Shown here one piece after another: positions 8,707 through 17,235 of a stretch of DNA of 64,000 nt. Both the position numbers and the translations under genes were made by a program. Numbering within the stretch: the first letter of the stretch is position 1; every line of letters begins with the position of its first letter. The notes below the pieces were generated by a model. That model saw nothing but the letters and a program-made list of their open reading frames with translations. It searched no databases and had not been told where the DNA came from. The DNA comes from Pseudobacter ginsenosidimutans (lineage in GTDB: Bacteria; Bacteroidota; Bacteroidia; Chitinophagales; Chitinophagaceae): assembly GCF_007970185.1 (NCBI RefSeq), contig NZ_CP042431.1, positions 5,952,001 to 6,016,000 on the forward strand, written 5' to 3'.

Positions 8707-9824
8707 AAAGGTAAATCTAATTGTACTTGAAATTCCTTCCTGGTGTTCAGTATTTGCAAGAGGTCCTGTTGCGGATACAGCAGGCTCAGCCGCTTCTGCA
8801 CGTTCACCAGCCCGATTCCGCCGGTCTGGTCTTTGAGAAACTCGTGTTTGAAATTATGGATCGAAAAAGACAGTTTTTTATCTGTAACAGTCATCTGTAT
8901 GGTTACAGGTCTGTTGGGGTCCTGCAGGATGCCGTGCTTGCAGGCATTTTCGATCAGCGGGAAAAGCAGCAGTGGCGGGATCTTCTTGCCGGCAACATTG
9001 CCTTCGATGGTGAAGTGCAGGTAGAGATCGCCTTCATAGCGCAGCTTCTGCAGATCGATATAGTTATTGATATGGGTGATCTCCTTGTCCAGCGTTACAC
9101 GATACTGTTCATCTTCTTTTTCATATAGCATGTAGCGGATCATTTCGGAGAGCTTCATGATGCCGTTGCCGGTTTTCTGTGCCCTTTCCAAAACGGCCAT
9201 GCTGTAAATATTGTTGAGCGCATTGAAGAGGAAATGCGGATTGATCTGCATTTTGAGAAAAGACAACTCCGCCTGTAATTTCTGGTTCTCTAAATCTTTA
9301 CGCACTTTTTCATGACCGTACCAAACCAATAGCAGGCGGTAAGCGAACGCAATGATGATGATCAGGAAACTGAACCAGATATAGGCCCTGAGATAAGCGG
9401 GGAGCGGCATCGGGCTCATGGGTATGGCAGGGAATGCACGGTTGACCTTCACTGGCGGTGGTGTTTCAGTAACGGGCTGCGCCTCCATCATAGCCTTTAT
9501 TTCGGTAAACCTGATTTGAAAATTCCAGATTTCCAGTTTTTGCTTTACGATGGTGAACAGGAATGCCAGCGCAATGCATATGATCACCAGTAATAGTGTT
9601 TTCTTTTTTTTGATGAAGAGGGCAGGGATGAGCCAGAAAGCGCATCCGTAAAAAAGCAGGAAGTTCACTATTCCCAACAGTCCGTAATTGAAAAAGAAAT
9701 TGTCCCAGTTCTTATATTGCGCCGCCAGTATGGTGGGCAGTCCCATGATAAAATAAAGAGCTTCCCAGGCAAGCAGGTGTACCAGGAAAGAAACCGAAGG
9801 TCTTTTGAATAATTCCACTGTCAT
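8703..9824 (-). CDS. LytS-like sensor histidine kinase (pair 1)
   Basis: A 373-residue membrane kinase. Four hydrophobic segments lie in residues about 10-170 (LVHLLAWEALYFIMGL, LLGIVNFLLFYGCAFWLI, LLLVIICIALAFLFTIV, AYIWFSFLIIIIAFAYR). The His_kinase domain follows, with the conserved histidine in QINPHFLFNALNNIY, then the ATP-lid part PLLLFPLIENACKHG and TGGIGLVNVQKRL. It lacks a long periplasmic sensor loop, so the input is probably membrane-derived. It is encoded directly upstream of its regulator, overlapping by four bases. This arrangement is typical of Bacteroidota LytSR modules; stimulus unknown. Confidence 0.88.
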   Translation of the reverse strand: MTVELFKRPSVSFLVHLLAWEALYFIMGLPTILAAQYKNWDNFFFNYGLLGIVNFLLFYGCAFWLIPALFIKKKKTLLLVIICIALAFLFTIVKQKLEIWNFQIRFTEIKAMMEAQPVTETPPPVKVNRAFPAIPMSPMPLPAYLRAYIWFSFLIIIIAFAYRLLLVWYGHEKVRKDLENQKLQAELSFLKMQINPHFLFNALNNIYSMAVLERAQKTGNGIMKLSEMIRYMLYEKEDEQYRVTLDKEITHINNYIDLQKLRYEGDLYLHFTIEGNVAGKKIPPLLLFPLIENACKHGILQDPNRPVTIQMTVTDKKLSFSIHNFKHEFLKDQTGGIGLVNVQKRLSLLYPQQDLLQILNTRKEFQVQLDLPL

Positions 9825-10051
9825 CAGTTAATTCATCTTTTCTCTGTCTATGAAGTTTGCAAAAATATAGTTCTGTTGCCTGATTGTATGACCAGTTGCA
9901 GCAAACGAAGGATGAAACCGGGAAAATGCTTTACATCTTTTGGAGGCCTGCGGCAGTAGTTGGTCAACCGGAATCCGTAATTGGTGTAATGGCCGGGAAT
10001 GCGGACCGATTCACCATTACCTTTCGATCCAATTTAAATGCATTTACTCCA

Positions 10052-11214
10052 ATGAAGAAATTTTTTGTATTCGCTTTAGCCCTTACTGCTGCGGCAACAG
10101 CTGGGGCCCAGACCAAAGCAAAAAAGAAGAACATCGTGATAAAGGGACAGGTACAGTTCCTCAATCCCGAGAAATATGCCGCAAACAACAAGGTCTGGAT
10201 CGGTTTCAGGGATGGAAGGGAGTACAAAGCCATCGACTCCGTTGTAGTGAAGGAGGATGGCAAATGGCAGTTCACGGTAGATGCCAGCAGGCCCAGGTTC
10301 TATGACCTGGAGATCCTGAAATGGGACCGCATCACGGTCTGGGGCGATGCAGACGCCACCATCAACTGCCGCGGCTATGATACCGCCAAAATGAAGATCA
10401 AGAACAATCCCTATATCTTCATCGAAGGATCTGCCGATAACCAGTTCCTCAACCTGCTGAACCATATCGTTTACCGCGATTACCAAACGATGATCGCTGT
10501 GAGCAAGGAAATGTATTATGCCGGTAAATCCACAGATACTACTGGAGCGCTTATCTGAAAGGGCTCGATCCGTACAGGACACTGGGAGACGATTTCCGCG
10601 ACCGGCTCAAAGTGCTGATCCGTGCGTACCAGGACAGGCCCGTTGCCCTCGCAGGCATCAAGATGCTGAACTGGGAAAAGAACCAGGACTTCATCATGCC
10701 TATACTCACCAATCTCAAGGCAAAATATCCCTGGTTCACAGAGATTGCCGAGCATAAGAAAAAAGTGGAGGACAATATCGCGCAGGCCAAATTGCTGAAG
10801 CCTGGTATGCCTGTTCCGGTTGTGAGCTATCCTGATGTAAATGGAAAGAATATCGGCACAGCCGATTATAAAGGCAAGTACCTGCTCATCGATTTCTGGG
10901 CAAGCTGGTGCGGGCCCTGCCGCCAGGCCATCCCGAAGGTTCGTGCGTTGTATGATCTGTACAAAGAGAAAGGTTTCGATGTTCTCAGCATCAGTATCGA
11001 TACAGACCGCAAAGCCTGGATCAAAGCGATGGACGATGAACAAATGCCATGGGCTCAAACACTCAGCCCGGACAAAAATAAAACAATGGACAAGTTCCTG
11101 TTCAGCGGTATTCCTACACTGTATCTGATAGACAGGGAAGGGAAGATCGTTCAGAGCTATACAGGTTATTCAACCGATCTGGAAGCGAAACTGAAAGAAG
11201 CGTTTTCGAAATAG
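10052..11214 (+). pseudogene. DUF4369-thioredoxin (TlpA-like) protein, frameshifted
   Basis: The locus would encode about 387 residues: signal peptide (MKKFFVFALALTAAATAGAQ), an N-terminal DUF4369-like beta domain (about residues 25-130), a helical middle and a C-terminal thioredoxin domain with WASWCGPCRQ and the cis-Pro region SGIPTLYLID. The start at 10052 is chosen for the signal peptide. The frame shifts by one missing base between about 10525 and 10545; upstream reading ends in a stop after ...KSTDTTGALI, while YWSAYLKGLDPYR... continues in the next frame. Such proteins are periplasmic thiol-disulfide reductases. The gene may be intact in the cell if the base was lost in assembly. Confidence 0.7.
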
Positions 11215-11238
11215 AAATTGCTTGTTGTGTTTTAGTGC

Positions 11239-11271
11239 TGCCGTCTGCAATATGCAGGCGGCATTTTTTTT
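11239..11271 (+). terminator. Intrinsic terminator after thioredoxin gene
   Basis: Stem TGCCGTCTGCA / TGCAGGCGGCA (11239-11249 and 11253-11263) with a short loop, followed by a run of eight T. It lies between convergent genes and can also serve the GreA-like gene from the other side. Confidence 0.85.
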
Positions 11272-11278
11272 ACAGGAA

Positions 11279-11737
11279 CTAATACAATTCCATTATTCTA
11301 TTTTTCCCTTTGAATTCGAATTCATCGCCTGACTTTTTTTGCATCAATGATTTTGCGAGTGGGGAGATGGGGGAGAGGAATACAATTGTTTCCCCATTCA
11401 CTGATTGCTGCCCCAGCCCGGCAGCTATGAAGAAAGATATGGTAGCCGTGCGGATGAAAGCTCCCGGTAATGGAGAATCGAGAATAATGGAAACATTGAT
11501 GGCGCGCAATGCATTCAGGTCCTGCTGATGCGCCAGCAATTGCCGCGCATGCATGTCCTTTTCCAGGTGGCTCATAGCCCTGGAGGTTTCGTATTTATCG
11601 CCTGCGGAACTTTTCTCTTCCTGGTTGGCAGCGGCCTGTGCTTCGTTCATGGCCTGAATTGTGATTGCAATACGTTGAGTAATAACCTGCTCACCGAATT
11701 GTTTCAATTGTTGCTTATATGCTATTCTTTCATCCAT
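11279..11737 (-). CDS. GreA/GreB-like transcription elongation factor
   Basis: A 152-residue protein. The last 45 residues (SPISPLAKSLMQKKSGDEFE) match the C-terminal domain of GreA/GreB factors, with the SPI-x-LA signature and the closing loop; the N-terminal part is a predicted helical hairpin (KQQLKQFGEQVITQRIAITI, then a second helix) that would insert in the RNA polymerase secondary channel. It is shorter than canonical GreA (about 158) and lacks clear acidic tip residues. Bacteroidota proteins of this type are often misannotated as a 3-oxoacyl synthase. Cleavage stimulation is an inference. Confidence 0.65.
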   Translation of the reverse strand: MDERIAYKQQLKQFGEQVITQRIAITIQAMNEAQAAANQEEKSSAGDKYETSRAMSHLEKDMHARQLLAHQQDLNALRAINVSIILDSPLPGAFIRTATISFFIAAGLGQQSVNGETIVFLSPISPLAKSLMQKKSGDEFEFKGKNRIMELY

Positions 11738-11826
11738 AACTCATACAAATATCAAACATAAATAACAAATTGAAATTGCACAGGGCCGGATAACAGCCTG
11801 CTCATTTTTTATATAACTTGCGGGCG

Positions 11827-12483
11827 ATGAGAACCTACGAAGATTCATACAGGCACAAGGGATTACGGAAGCAATTGGTGGAATTATTGCGGACTAAAGG
11901 CATTACGGATGAACGCGTGCTGGCGGCGATCAATAATATCCCCCGGCATTATTTTCTCGACTCGGCATTTGACAAGGTAGCGTATGAAGACAGGGCTTTC
12001 CCTATCGAAGCGGATCAGACCATTTCTCAGCCCTACACAGTAGCGTACCAGACACAGCTCCTGGACCTCCGCACGTTTGAGAAGGTACTGGAGATCGGCA
12101 CCGGCAGCGGATACCAGAGCATGGTGCTGGCGGAGATGCAGGTGCAGGTATTCACTATCGAACGACAAAAGAAATTGTTTGAAGTGCACAAGAAATTTGA
12201 ACTGCGGAAGCGATATCCCGGTATCAAATATTTTTATGGCGATGGCTATGAAGGACTGCCAACCTATGGCCCTTTCGATAAAGTGATCGTTACGGCAGCA
12301 GCGCCATACATTCCCCCAAAACTGATAGAACAACTGAAACCCGGTGGAAAGATGGTGATACCGGTAGGTGCGGGCGATATCCAGCGGATGAAGAGGCTGA
12401 CCAAAAAATCAGACGGCAGCGTGCAGGAGGAATTGTTCGAGAACTTTTCCTTTGTTCCCATGCTGGATGGTAAGAACGGATAA
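11827..12483 (+). CDS. pcm: Protein-L-isoaspartate O-methyltransferase
   Basis: A 218-residue SAM-dependent methyltransferase that starts repair of isoaspartyl residues in aged proteins. The start ATG at 11827 (MRTYEDSYRHKG) is preferred over a TTG nine bases upstream. Visible features are the substrate motif DQTISQPYTVAYQTQLL, the SAM-binding motif VLEIGTGSGYQSMVLA and the post-motif GPFDKVIVTAAAPYIP, followed by LKPGGKMVIPVG. It is cytoplasmic and lies 17 nt upstream of the DUF2520 gene, probably in one transcript with it. Confidence 0.93.
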   Translation: MRTYEDSYRHKGLRKQLVELLRTKGITDERVLAAINNIPRHYFLDSAFDKVAYEDRAFPIEADQTISQPYTVAYQTQLLDLRTFEKVLEIGTGSGYQSMVLAEMQVQVFTIERQKKLFEVHKKFELRKRYPGIKYFYGDGYEGLPTYGPFDKVIVTAAAPYIPPKLIEQLKPGGKMVIPVGAGDIQRMKRLTKKSDGSVQEELFENFSFVPMLDGKNG

Positions 12484-12500
12484 CCGTTATTCAATAATAC

Positions 12501-13271
12501 ATGCGATACACACTGGTCATTATCGGTACCGGCAATGTAGCCACCGCGCTGAGTCTCCTGTTTGGAGAGGAAGGTCATACCATTGTGCAGGTGTATGGTC
12601 GTGACAGGGCAAAGGCCGTAGCATTGGCCAAACGCTGCAATGCAGAACCAGTCAGCGATCTGGCATTGCTGAGCAAAGATGCGGACCTGTACATTATTGC
12701 AGTTTCCGACAATGCTGTACCTGCTATTGCCGCTTCGTTGCAACTGGGCGATAAACTGCTGGTGCATACTGCGGGTTCAGTATCGCGCGAAGTGCTGAAG
12801 CACAGCAGCAAAAATTACGGTGTGCTCTATCCGCTGCAAAGCCTTCGTGCAGAACTTGATCATGTAACGGATATTCCTTTCCTGGTAGATGCCAACACTG
12901 CTGAAAAAACAGCCTGGCTGAAAGACATAGCCATGACGGTTTCCATGCAGGTGCAGACGGCAACGGATGAACAGCGCTTACACCTGCACGTTGCAGCAGT
13001 GGTGGTGAGCAATTTCACCAATCATCTGTATGCCCTGGCGGAATCTTATTGTAATAAAGAGAATGTGGATTTCAGGATGTTATTGCCGCTGATCAGTGAA
13101 GTGGCCAATAGGATTCAACATGTGTCTCCCCATGAAGTACAGACCGGACCGGCGGTCCGCAATGATCAAAGCACTATCGGCAAGCACCTGGAGTTATTGC
13201 AGGATTTTCCGGAGCTGCAGCAATTGTACGCTGCATTCAGTTCCAGTATAGAAAAAATGTACAGAAAATAA
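12501..13271 (+). CDS. DUF2520 / Rossmann-fold oxidoreductase-like protein
   Basis: A 256-residue protein with a Rossmann dinucleotide-binding start (LVIIGTGNVATALSLLFGEEG, the GxGxxA pattern) and a second part rich in helices (HLHVAAVVVSNFTNHLYALAE), as in the DUF2520 family related to ProC and prephenate dehydrogenase-like enzymes. The substrate is unknown. It is cytoplasmic and lies 17 nt after pcm. A hairpin at 13284-13311 follows it. Confidence 0.82.
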   Translation: MRYTLVIIGTGNVATALSLLFGEEGHTIVQVYGRDRAKAVALAKRCNAEPVSDLALLSKDADLYIIAVSDNAVPAIAASLQLGDKLLVHTAGSVSREVLKHSSKNYGVLYPLQSLRAELDHVTDIPFLVDANTAEKTAWLKDIAMTVSMQVQTATDEQRLHLHVAAVVVSNFTNHLYALAESYCNKENVDFRMLLPLISEVANRIQHVSPHEVQTGPAVRNDQSTIGKHLELLQDFPELQQLYAAFSSSIEKMYRK

Positions 13272-13283
13272 TTTCGCAGCTGG

Positions 13284-13311
13284 CAGTCGCTCGCCTCCCG
13301 GCGAGCGACTG
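13284..13311. repeat. Mini-hairpin repeat, family 2 (copy 1)
   Basis: A perfect 12-bp inverted repeat CAGTCGCTCGCC / GGCGAGCGACTG around the loop TCCC, followed by GGGCACA. It sits between two convergent genes. A close copy is at 19291-19326, so it is a dispersed small palindrome that may act as a bidirectional stop; no T run follows. Confidence 0.75.
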
Positions 13312-13324
13312 GGCACACACTGAG

Positions 13325-14104
13325 TTATTTCTTCTTTGCTGATTTCAAAGGAGCGTTTTTCTTTTTTGTTGTAACTGTTCCTTCCTTTTTGCCGGAGCCC
13401 TTTGCTTTCACAGATTTTCCTTTTACTGCTTTGCCCGGTGTGATAAAGCCAACATCTTTTTTCAGTACATCGGTTTTGGTTTTGGAAGCTTTGGCTGTAT
13501 TCTTCTTTGTAGTTTTTTTCTGAATTTCAGCTTTCTTTTTTCCTGCTTTCTTCCTGCTTTTGGTGGCGCTCTTATCAAGCGCAGCAGGATAGGGCTGCAG
13601 ATACCTGGTGAGGATTATATTCATATGATGGTCCAGGTGGCCTGCCGTTACAAAAGCAAGGGTAGCCACGCTTACCTGACTGTTATTGGCAACACCTGCA
13701 TGCTGGAGCTGCTGGTCATCCAGGGTGGAAAAAAGCATTTCATTGGCATTACGCACTGTAAAGAATTCCTCGATGAGATCTTTCCATTTTCTCGTATTGG
13801 CTTTGGAATTGTCAGCCCAGGAGTTCTCGTCGAAACCGGGAAGAGGATTGATATCCTTGCGTGCGATATGCAGGGCGCGGAAAGCGAAGACCCGCTCTGC
13901 ATCGATAATATGCTGCAACATTTCCTTGAGTGTCCATTTGCCTGGAGCGTAGGCGTAATCGGCTTTTTTGCCGGGAATATTTTTGAGCAGTTTGCGGAAT
14001 GCTTTGGTATTGCGGGAAACGGCTTTTGCCGGATCTTTTTCTTTGACACGATTTACATATCCTTCCATGGAAGGAGGAATGGCTAAATTCTCCCTGTTGA
14101 TCAT
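13325..14104 (-). CDS. DinB family protein with lysine-rich C-terminal tail
   Basis: A 259-residue protein. The start at 14104 (MINRENLAIPP) is used; the frame extends to 14203 without a convincing start. Residues about 25-180 form a DinB-type four-helix bundle with metal-ligand histidines (LQHIIDAERVF, GHLDHHMNIILTRY). The last 70 residues are a lysine- and alanine/threonine-rich low-complexity tail (KKAGKKKAEIQKKTTKKN and further) like histone H1 or bacterial DNA-compacting proteins. This suggests DNA or polyanion binding fused to a DinB domain, whose known members act on small thiols or metals. It lies 53 nt downstream of the large propeller gene on the same strand. Confidence 0.8.
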   Translation of the reverse strand: MINRENLAIPPSMEGYVNRVKEKDPAKAVSRNTKAFRKLLKNIPGKKADYAYAPGKWTLKEMLQHIIDAERVFAFRALHIARKDINPLPGFDENSWADNSKANTRKWKDLIEEFFTVRNANEMLFSTLDDQQLQHAGVANNSQVSVATLAFVTAGHLDHHMNIILTRYLQPYPAALDKSATKSRKKAGKKKAEIQKKTTKKNTAKASKTKTDVLKKDVGFITPGKAVKGKSVKAKGSGKKEGTVTTKKKNAPLKSAKKK

Positions 14105-14157
14105 GCGCTTTTCTTTTAAAGCTACGGAAATAAATGGTTGATCAATCAGTGTAAATA

Positions 14158-17106
14158 TTATCCGCCTGTTACCAACAATACAGGTTTGGTCTGACCTTCC
14201 CATAACCTGCCTGCAGCCTGCACTTTGTTACCGGGCTGAAGGTCCCAATCTCCCAGCTGCGCACCAAATGCATGGCCGGTATAGCACCTCGGCTGCATGT
14301 TTTCGTCAAAACCCATCAAACCGATACCCCATCCGCTCCGGATGATGAACACAGCTCCAGGCTGATCAGGATGGAGTTGTCCTGCCTGCTGTACGGTATT
14401 GAAGGCAGGCTCTACCAGCCATCCATCGATTCGTGAACGGCCAATGGAATAACGGAGCTTTAATACGCCATCAACCAGGGCCAGGAAACGAAGGCCTGTT
14501 CCATCATTCACAAGAATGGCTTTTGAAGCGGCACTGAAATAATGATCTGCAATGAAAGTATGACTGCTCTGCATGGGATAGCTTCCCACCAATTTGCCGT
14601 TGGGATAAATGCCAATAGGTTGTAGCTGACCGTTAGTAAGCCGGAAGATGCCGGTCTTATCTGCGGAAGCGAGTACAATCTCATCGATGCCATCTCCGTC
14701 GAGATCTGCGATCAGTTTTACGGCATCTTTCCCCGGAGCGGTATCCAGTGTCCAGGCGCCGATAGCGCTGCCGGATGGCACCATGCAAAGGGACTGGTTT
14801 TTCATCAATGAAAGTATGATAAGGCCATCGGCGCCCATCACCACGATACCTGTTCCTGACTCACTGCCGAATACACCTTTGCCGGCATATCGGTTATGGT
14901 TTGTATTTACACTCCAGTTGCCGATAGGGTGATTATTGTAGTAATGTGCTATCGTGGTGAGAACTCCGTTTTGCAATCCCAGTACCGCTAAGCCTGAGCT
15001 GTTCCACACCAGCATATCTTTTTGTGCCTGCCTTATAAAATCAGCAACGCCGAAAATGGGGTCGGTGACGCCAAGTGTCCAGGTGCCGGCGTTGCTGCCA
15101 TGTGCCAGACGGCTCAGCAGCTTGAATTTGCCATGATAGTATTTTACGATGGCAAGGCCGGTTGCAGATCGTATAAGTATCTCGTCTACGCCATCCCCAT
15201 CGAGATCTCCAGTACCTGCGATGTGCTGATCATTTATATTGTACAGCCAGTTGCCGATCATGGAATGATCAGGTACAATCGACAGTGGCTTCATCGCCGG
15301 CTCTGAAACAAAGATGCCGATGCCGTTACGGTTGCGCAGGCGGAGGGTCCAGTCGCCACAGATCCCCCAGAAATAAGCACGTTTCCTGCCCACATTCATA
15401 TGAGCGAGTGCAGCTGTACCGGACTCGGTTTTAAAATAATTGAGCCAGCAATCACCGAATGTTGTGGTGGGGCCATTCCTGAATGTGGGGGCAAAACTTT
15501 CAGGTGCGTCATTGAAAAATTTTGCCCGGGCCATCAGGGCAACACAATTGGTGAAAAAGAGGATGCCCTCAGCATTGTGCCAATGTCCGTAATGATGTTC
15601 CGTGTATCGGTGCGTGAATACTTCGGCTATACTGTTCACATTGCAACCACCGTGGATTACGAGGCTGCCAGCGGAATTTTCAAATTGTTTGTATTGCCAG
15701 AGTGGCCTGTACACGAACATGTCGGCAGCGCTGTCCTTTGTCTTGAAATTGGGCGTATAAGCCCCGTTCTCGTAGGTCCAGCGGAAAGGCGTTCCACCAA
15801 CAGCAGTTTCCAGCTGAGTATTCGTGTAGCCGGCAGCGTTGAACCAGGAGCAGCGGTTGAAAGAATGGGAAAGGATGTATTTCAATACTGCCGGTGTTTT
15901 CAGGAAATCAACATATTGCAGCAGGTTGGCATTATTCACTTTCAGTGTTGGTTTGAAATCAGTTGCTGCGTTGTTGATGAATTTTTCATAATACGCGGTA
16001 TTGAAGTCCGTTGATCCCGAAATAATCGCCGCTCTCCAGGATTGCGTTGCAAAAGCGCCCATTCGGAAACTGTGGTTCCTTTTGAAGTAGGAAACCAGCA
16101 ACTCTTTTTCCAATTCACTATCATGCCAGGTAAAAAGATTGTCTTCCTGCAAACCACCAAACAAGGGCGTTGCACTGGTAACGGTAACGGGAAGGCCATT
16201 GGCATCGAGGAAACGGTTACCATCACTGCCGGTGAAGGATGGATGCGGATTCACAGCTGCATGCCATGCGTTGATGCGGCACACAGCCAGCTCAGGCTTT
16301 GCCATTATGTTTGGGTAATTGTAATCAACTGCACTGATCTCCCTGTTCCGCTCATTTTGATGTAGCCGGATTCGCAGGAAGGATTCCGATTTTTCCATGG
16401 AGTAGATGGGATCGTCAATGAAGAACACATCCCTGAATGGTCCTTCACGTTTGATTTCAAAGGAGCTGGACGTGAATTCACAGTCTATCACATCTTCGCC
16501 TGCATACCATCCTCTCGCCGAGGTGTCAGCATCGGGGAGAGCGGCTATATCGTCCATCCAAAAATCATTTTGGACGTAAAGCTCTTCCCAGTTGCCGAAC
16601 ATATCACCAAGAATATGGTCAGCACGTTCACACATGATGCCGGTCTGCAGGGCCAGTTGTCTGGGTTGTACAAATCCCGGTGCCCAGGTAACCCTTCGCA
16701 CGATGGCGGCATCGGGAAACCTGCCGATGAGCACGAGTCCTTTCATTAGATTGAAATCATCGTATACGAAGCGTACGAACCTGCGAAGGGCCAGTATGAT
16801 CTGTCCATCTTTCTGAACAGGACCGTCGTACAATTTTGCACTGATGAAGCGAGCCTTGAATCCTGCCAGGGTCAGGTCATCGCGGTATTGTTGCAGGCTT
16901 GCACGTAATGCAGTGTCGCCGGCAGAGGTTGTGCCACTCTCTAACAGTCGCCATTCCACGAAAACCAGTATAAGCGGATCAGTTGCACCTAAAGGCGCAT
17001 GATCTTCTTCAAAACAAAATTTGAGCTGAATGATTTCGGGGAAGCCATCGCCTGTGATTCCATAATTGGCGAACTGCTCCACGAGGGTTGCAAGTTGATT
17101 TACCAT
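14158..17106 (-). CDS. Large FG-GAP/VCBS-repeat protein with possible C25-peptidase-like N-terminal region
   Basis: A 982-residue protein; the ATG at 17106 (MVNQLATLVEQF) is preferred. The C-terminal 380 residues contain at least three to four beta-propeller-like repeats with calcium-type loops (GDLDGDGVDEI, DLDGDGIDEIV), as in integrin/FG-GAP proteins. The N-terminal 600 residues have segments reminiscent of gingipain-type C25 caspase-fold peptidases (MKGLVLIGRFPDA, SLVIHGGCNVNS, ILFFTNCVALMAR), but the catalytic residues cannot be confirmed. No signal peptide is evident, which is odd for such domains. It is transcribed towards the DinB gene. Treat as hypothetical with repeats. Confidence 0.55.
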   Translation of the reverse strand: MVNQLATLVEQFANYGITGDGFPEIIQLKFCFEEDHAPLGATDPLILVFVEWRLLESGTTSAGDTALRASLQQYRDDLTLAGFKARFISAKLYDGPVQKDGQIILALRRFVRFVYDDFNLMKGLVLIGRFPDAAIVRRVTWAPGFVQPRQLALQTGIMCERADHILGDMFGNWEELYVQNDFWMDDIAALPDADTSARGWYAGEDVIDCEFTSSSFEIKREGPFRDVFFIDDPIYSMEKSESFLRIRLHQNERNREISAVDYNYPNIMAKPELAVCRINAWHAAVNPHPSFTGSDGNRFLDANGLPVTVTSATPLFGGLQEDNLFTWHDSELEKELLVSYFKRNHSFRMGAFATQSWRAAIISGSTDFNTAYYEKFINNAATDFKPTLKVNNANLLQYVDFLKTPAVLKYILSHSFNRCSWFNAAGYTNTQLETAVGGTPFRWTYENGAYTPNFKTKDSAADMFVYRPLWQYKQFENSAGSLVIHGGCNVNSIAEVFTHRYTEHHYGHWHNAEGILFFTNCVALMARAKFFNDAPESFAPTFRNGPTTTFGDCWLNYFKTESGTAALAHMNVGRKRAYFWGICGDWTLRLRNRNGIGIFVSEPAMKPLSIVPDHSMIGNWLYNINDQHIAGTGDLDGDGVDEILIRSATGLAIVKYYHGKFKLLSRLAHGSNAGTWTLGVTDPIFGVADFIRQAQKDMLVWNSSGLAVLGLQNGVLTTIAHYYNNHPIGNWSVNTNHNRYAGKGVFGSESGTGIVVMGADGLIILSLMKNQSLCMVPSGSAIGAWTLDTAPGKDAVKLIADLDGDGIDEIVLASADKTGIFRLTNGQLQPIGIYPNGKLVGSYPMQSSHTFIADHYFSAASKAILVNDGTGLRFLALVDGVLKLRYSIGRSRIDGWLVEPAFNTVQQAGQLHPDQPGAVFIIRSGWGIGLMGFDENMQPRCYTGHAFGAQLGDWDLQPGNKVQAAGRLWEGQTKPVLLVTGG

Positions 17107-17177
17107 ATGCACACAAAAGTATATTGCATACTTTCTGTCTGAAAGCTGCAACAGTGGCAGGGCATACCTAATAAAAG

Positions 17178-17213
17178 AAAAAGGTGTCCCAGCTGTAGCC
17201 GGAACACCTTTTT
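17178..17213 (-). terminator. Intrinsic terminator after subtilase 2
   Basis: Inverted repeat AAAAAGGTGT / ACACCTTTTT (17178-17187 and 17204-17213) downstream of the subtilase stop at 17236. T-runs on both sides make it potentially bidirectional. Confidence 0.8.
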
Positions 17214-17235
17214 CGATACAATATATTTCGTCAGA

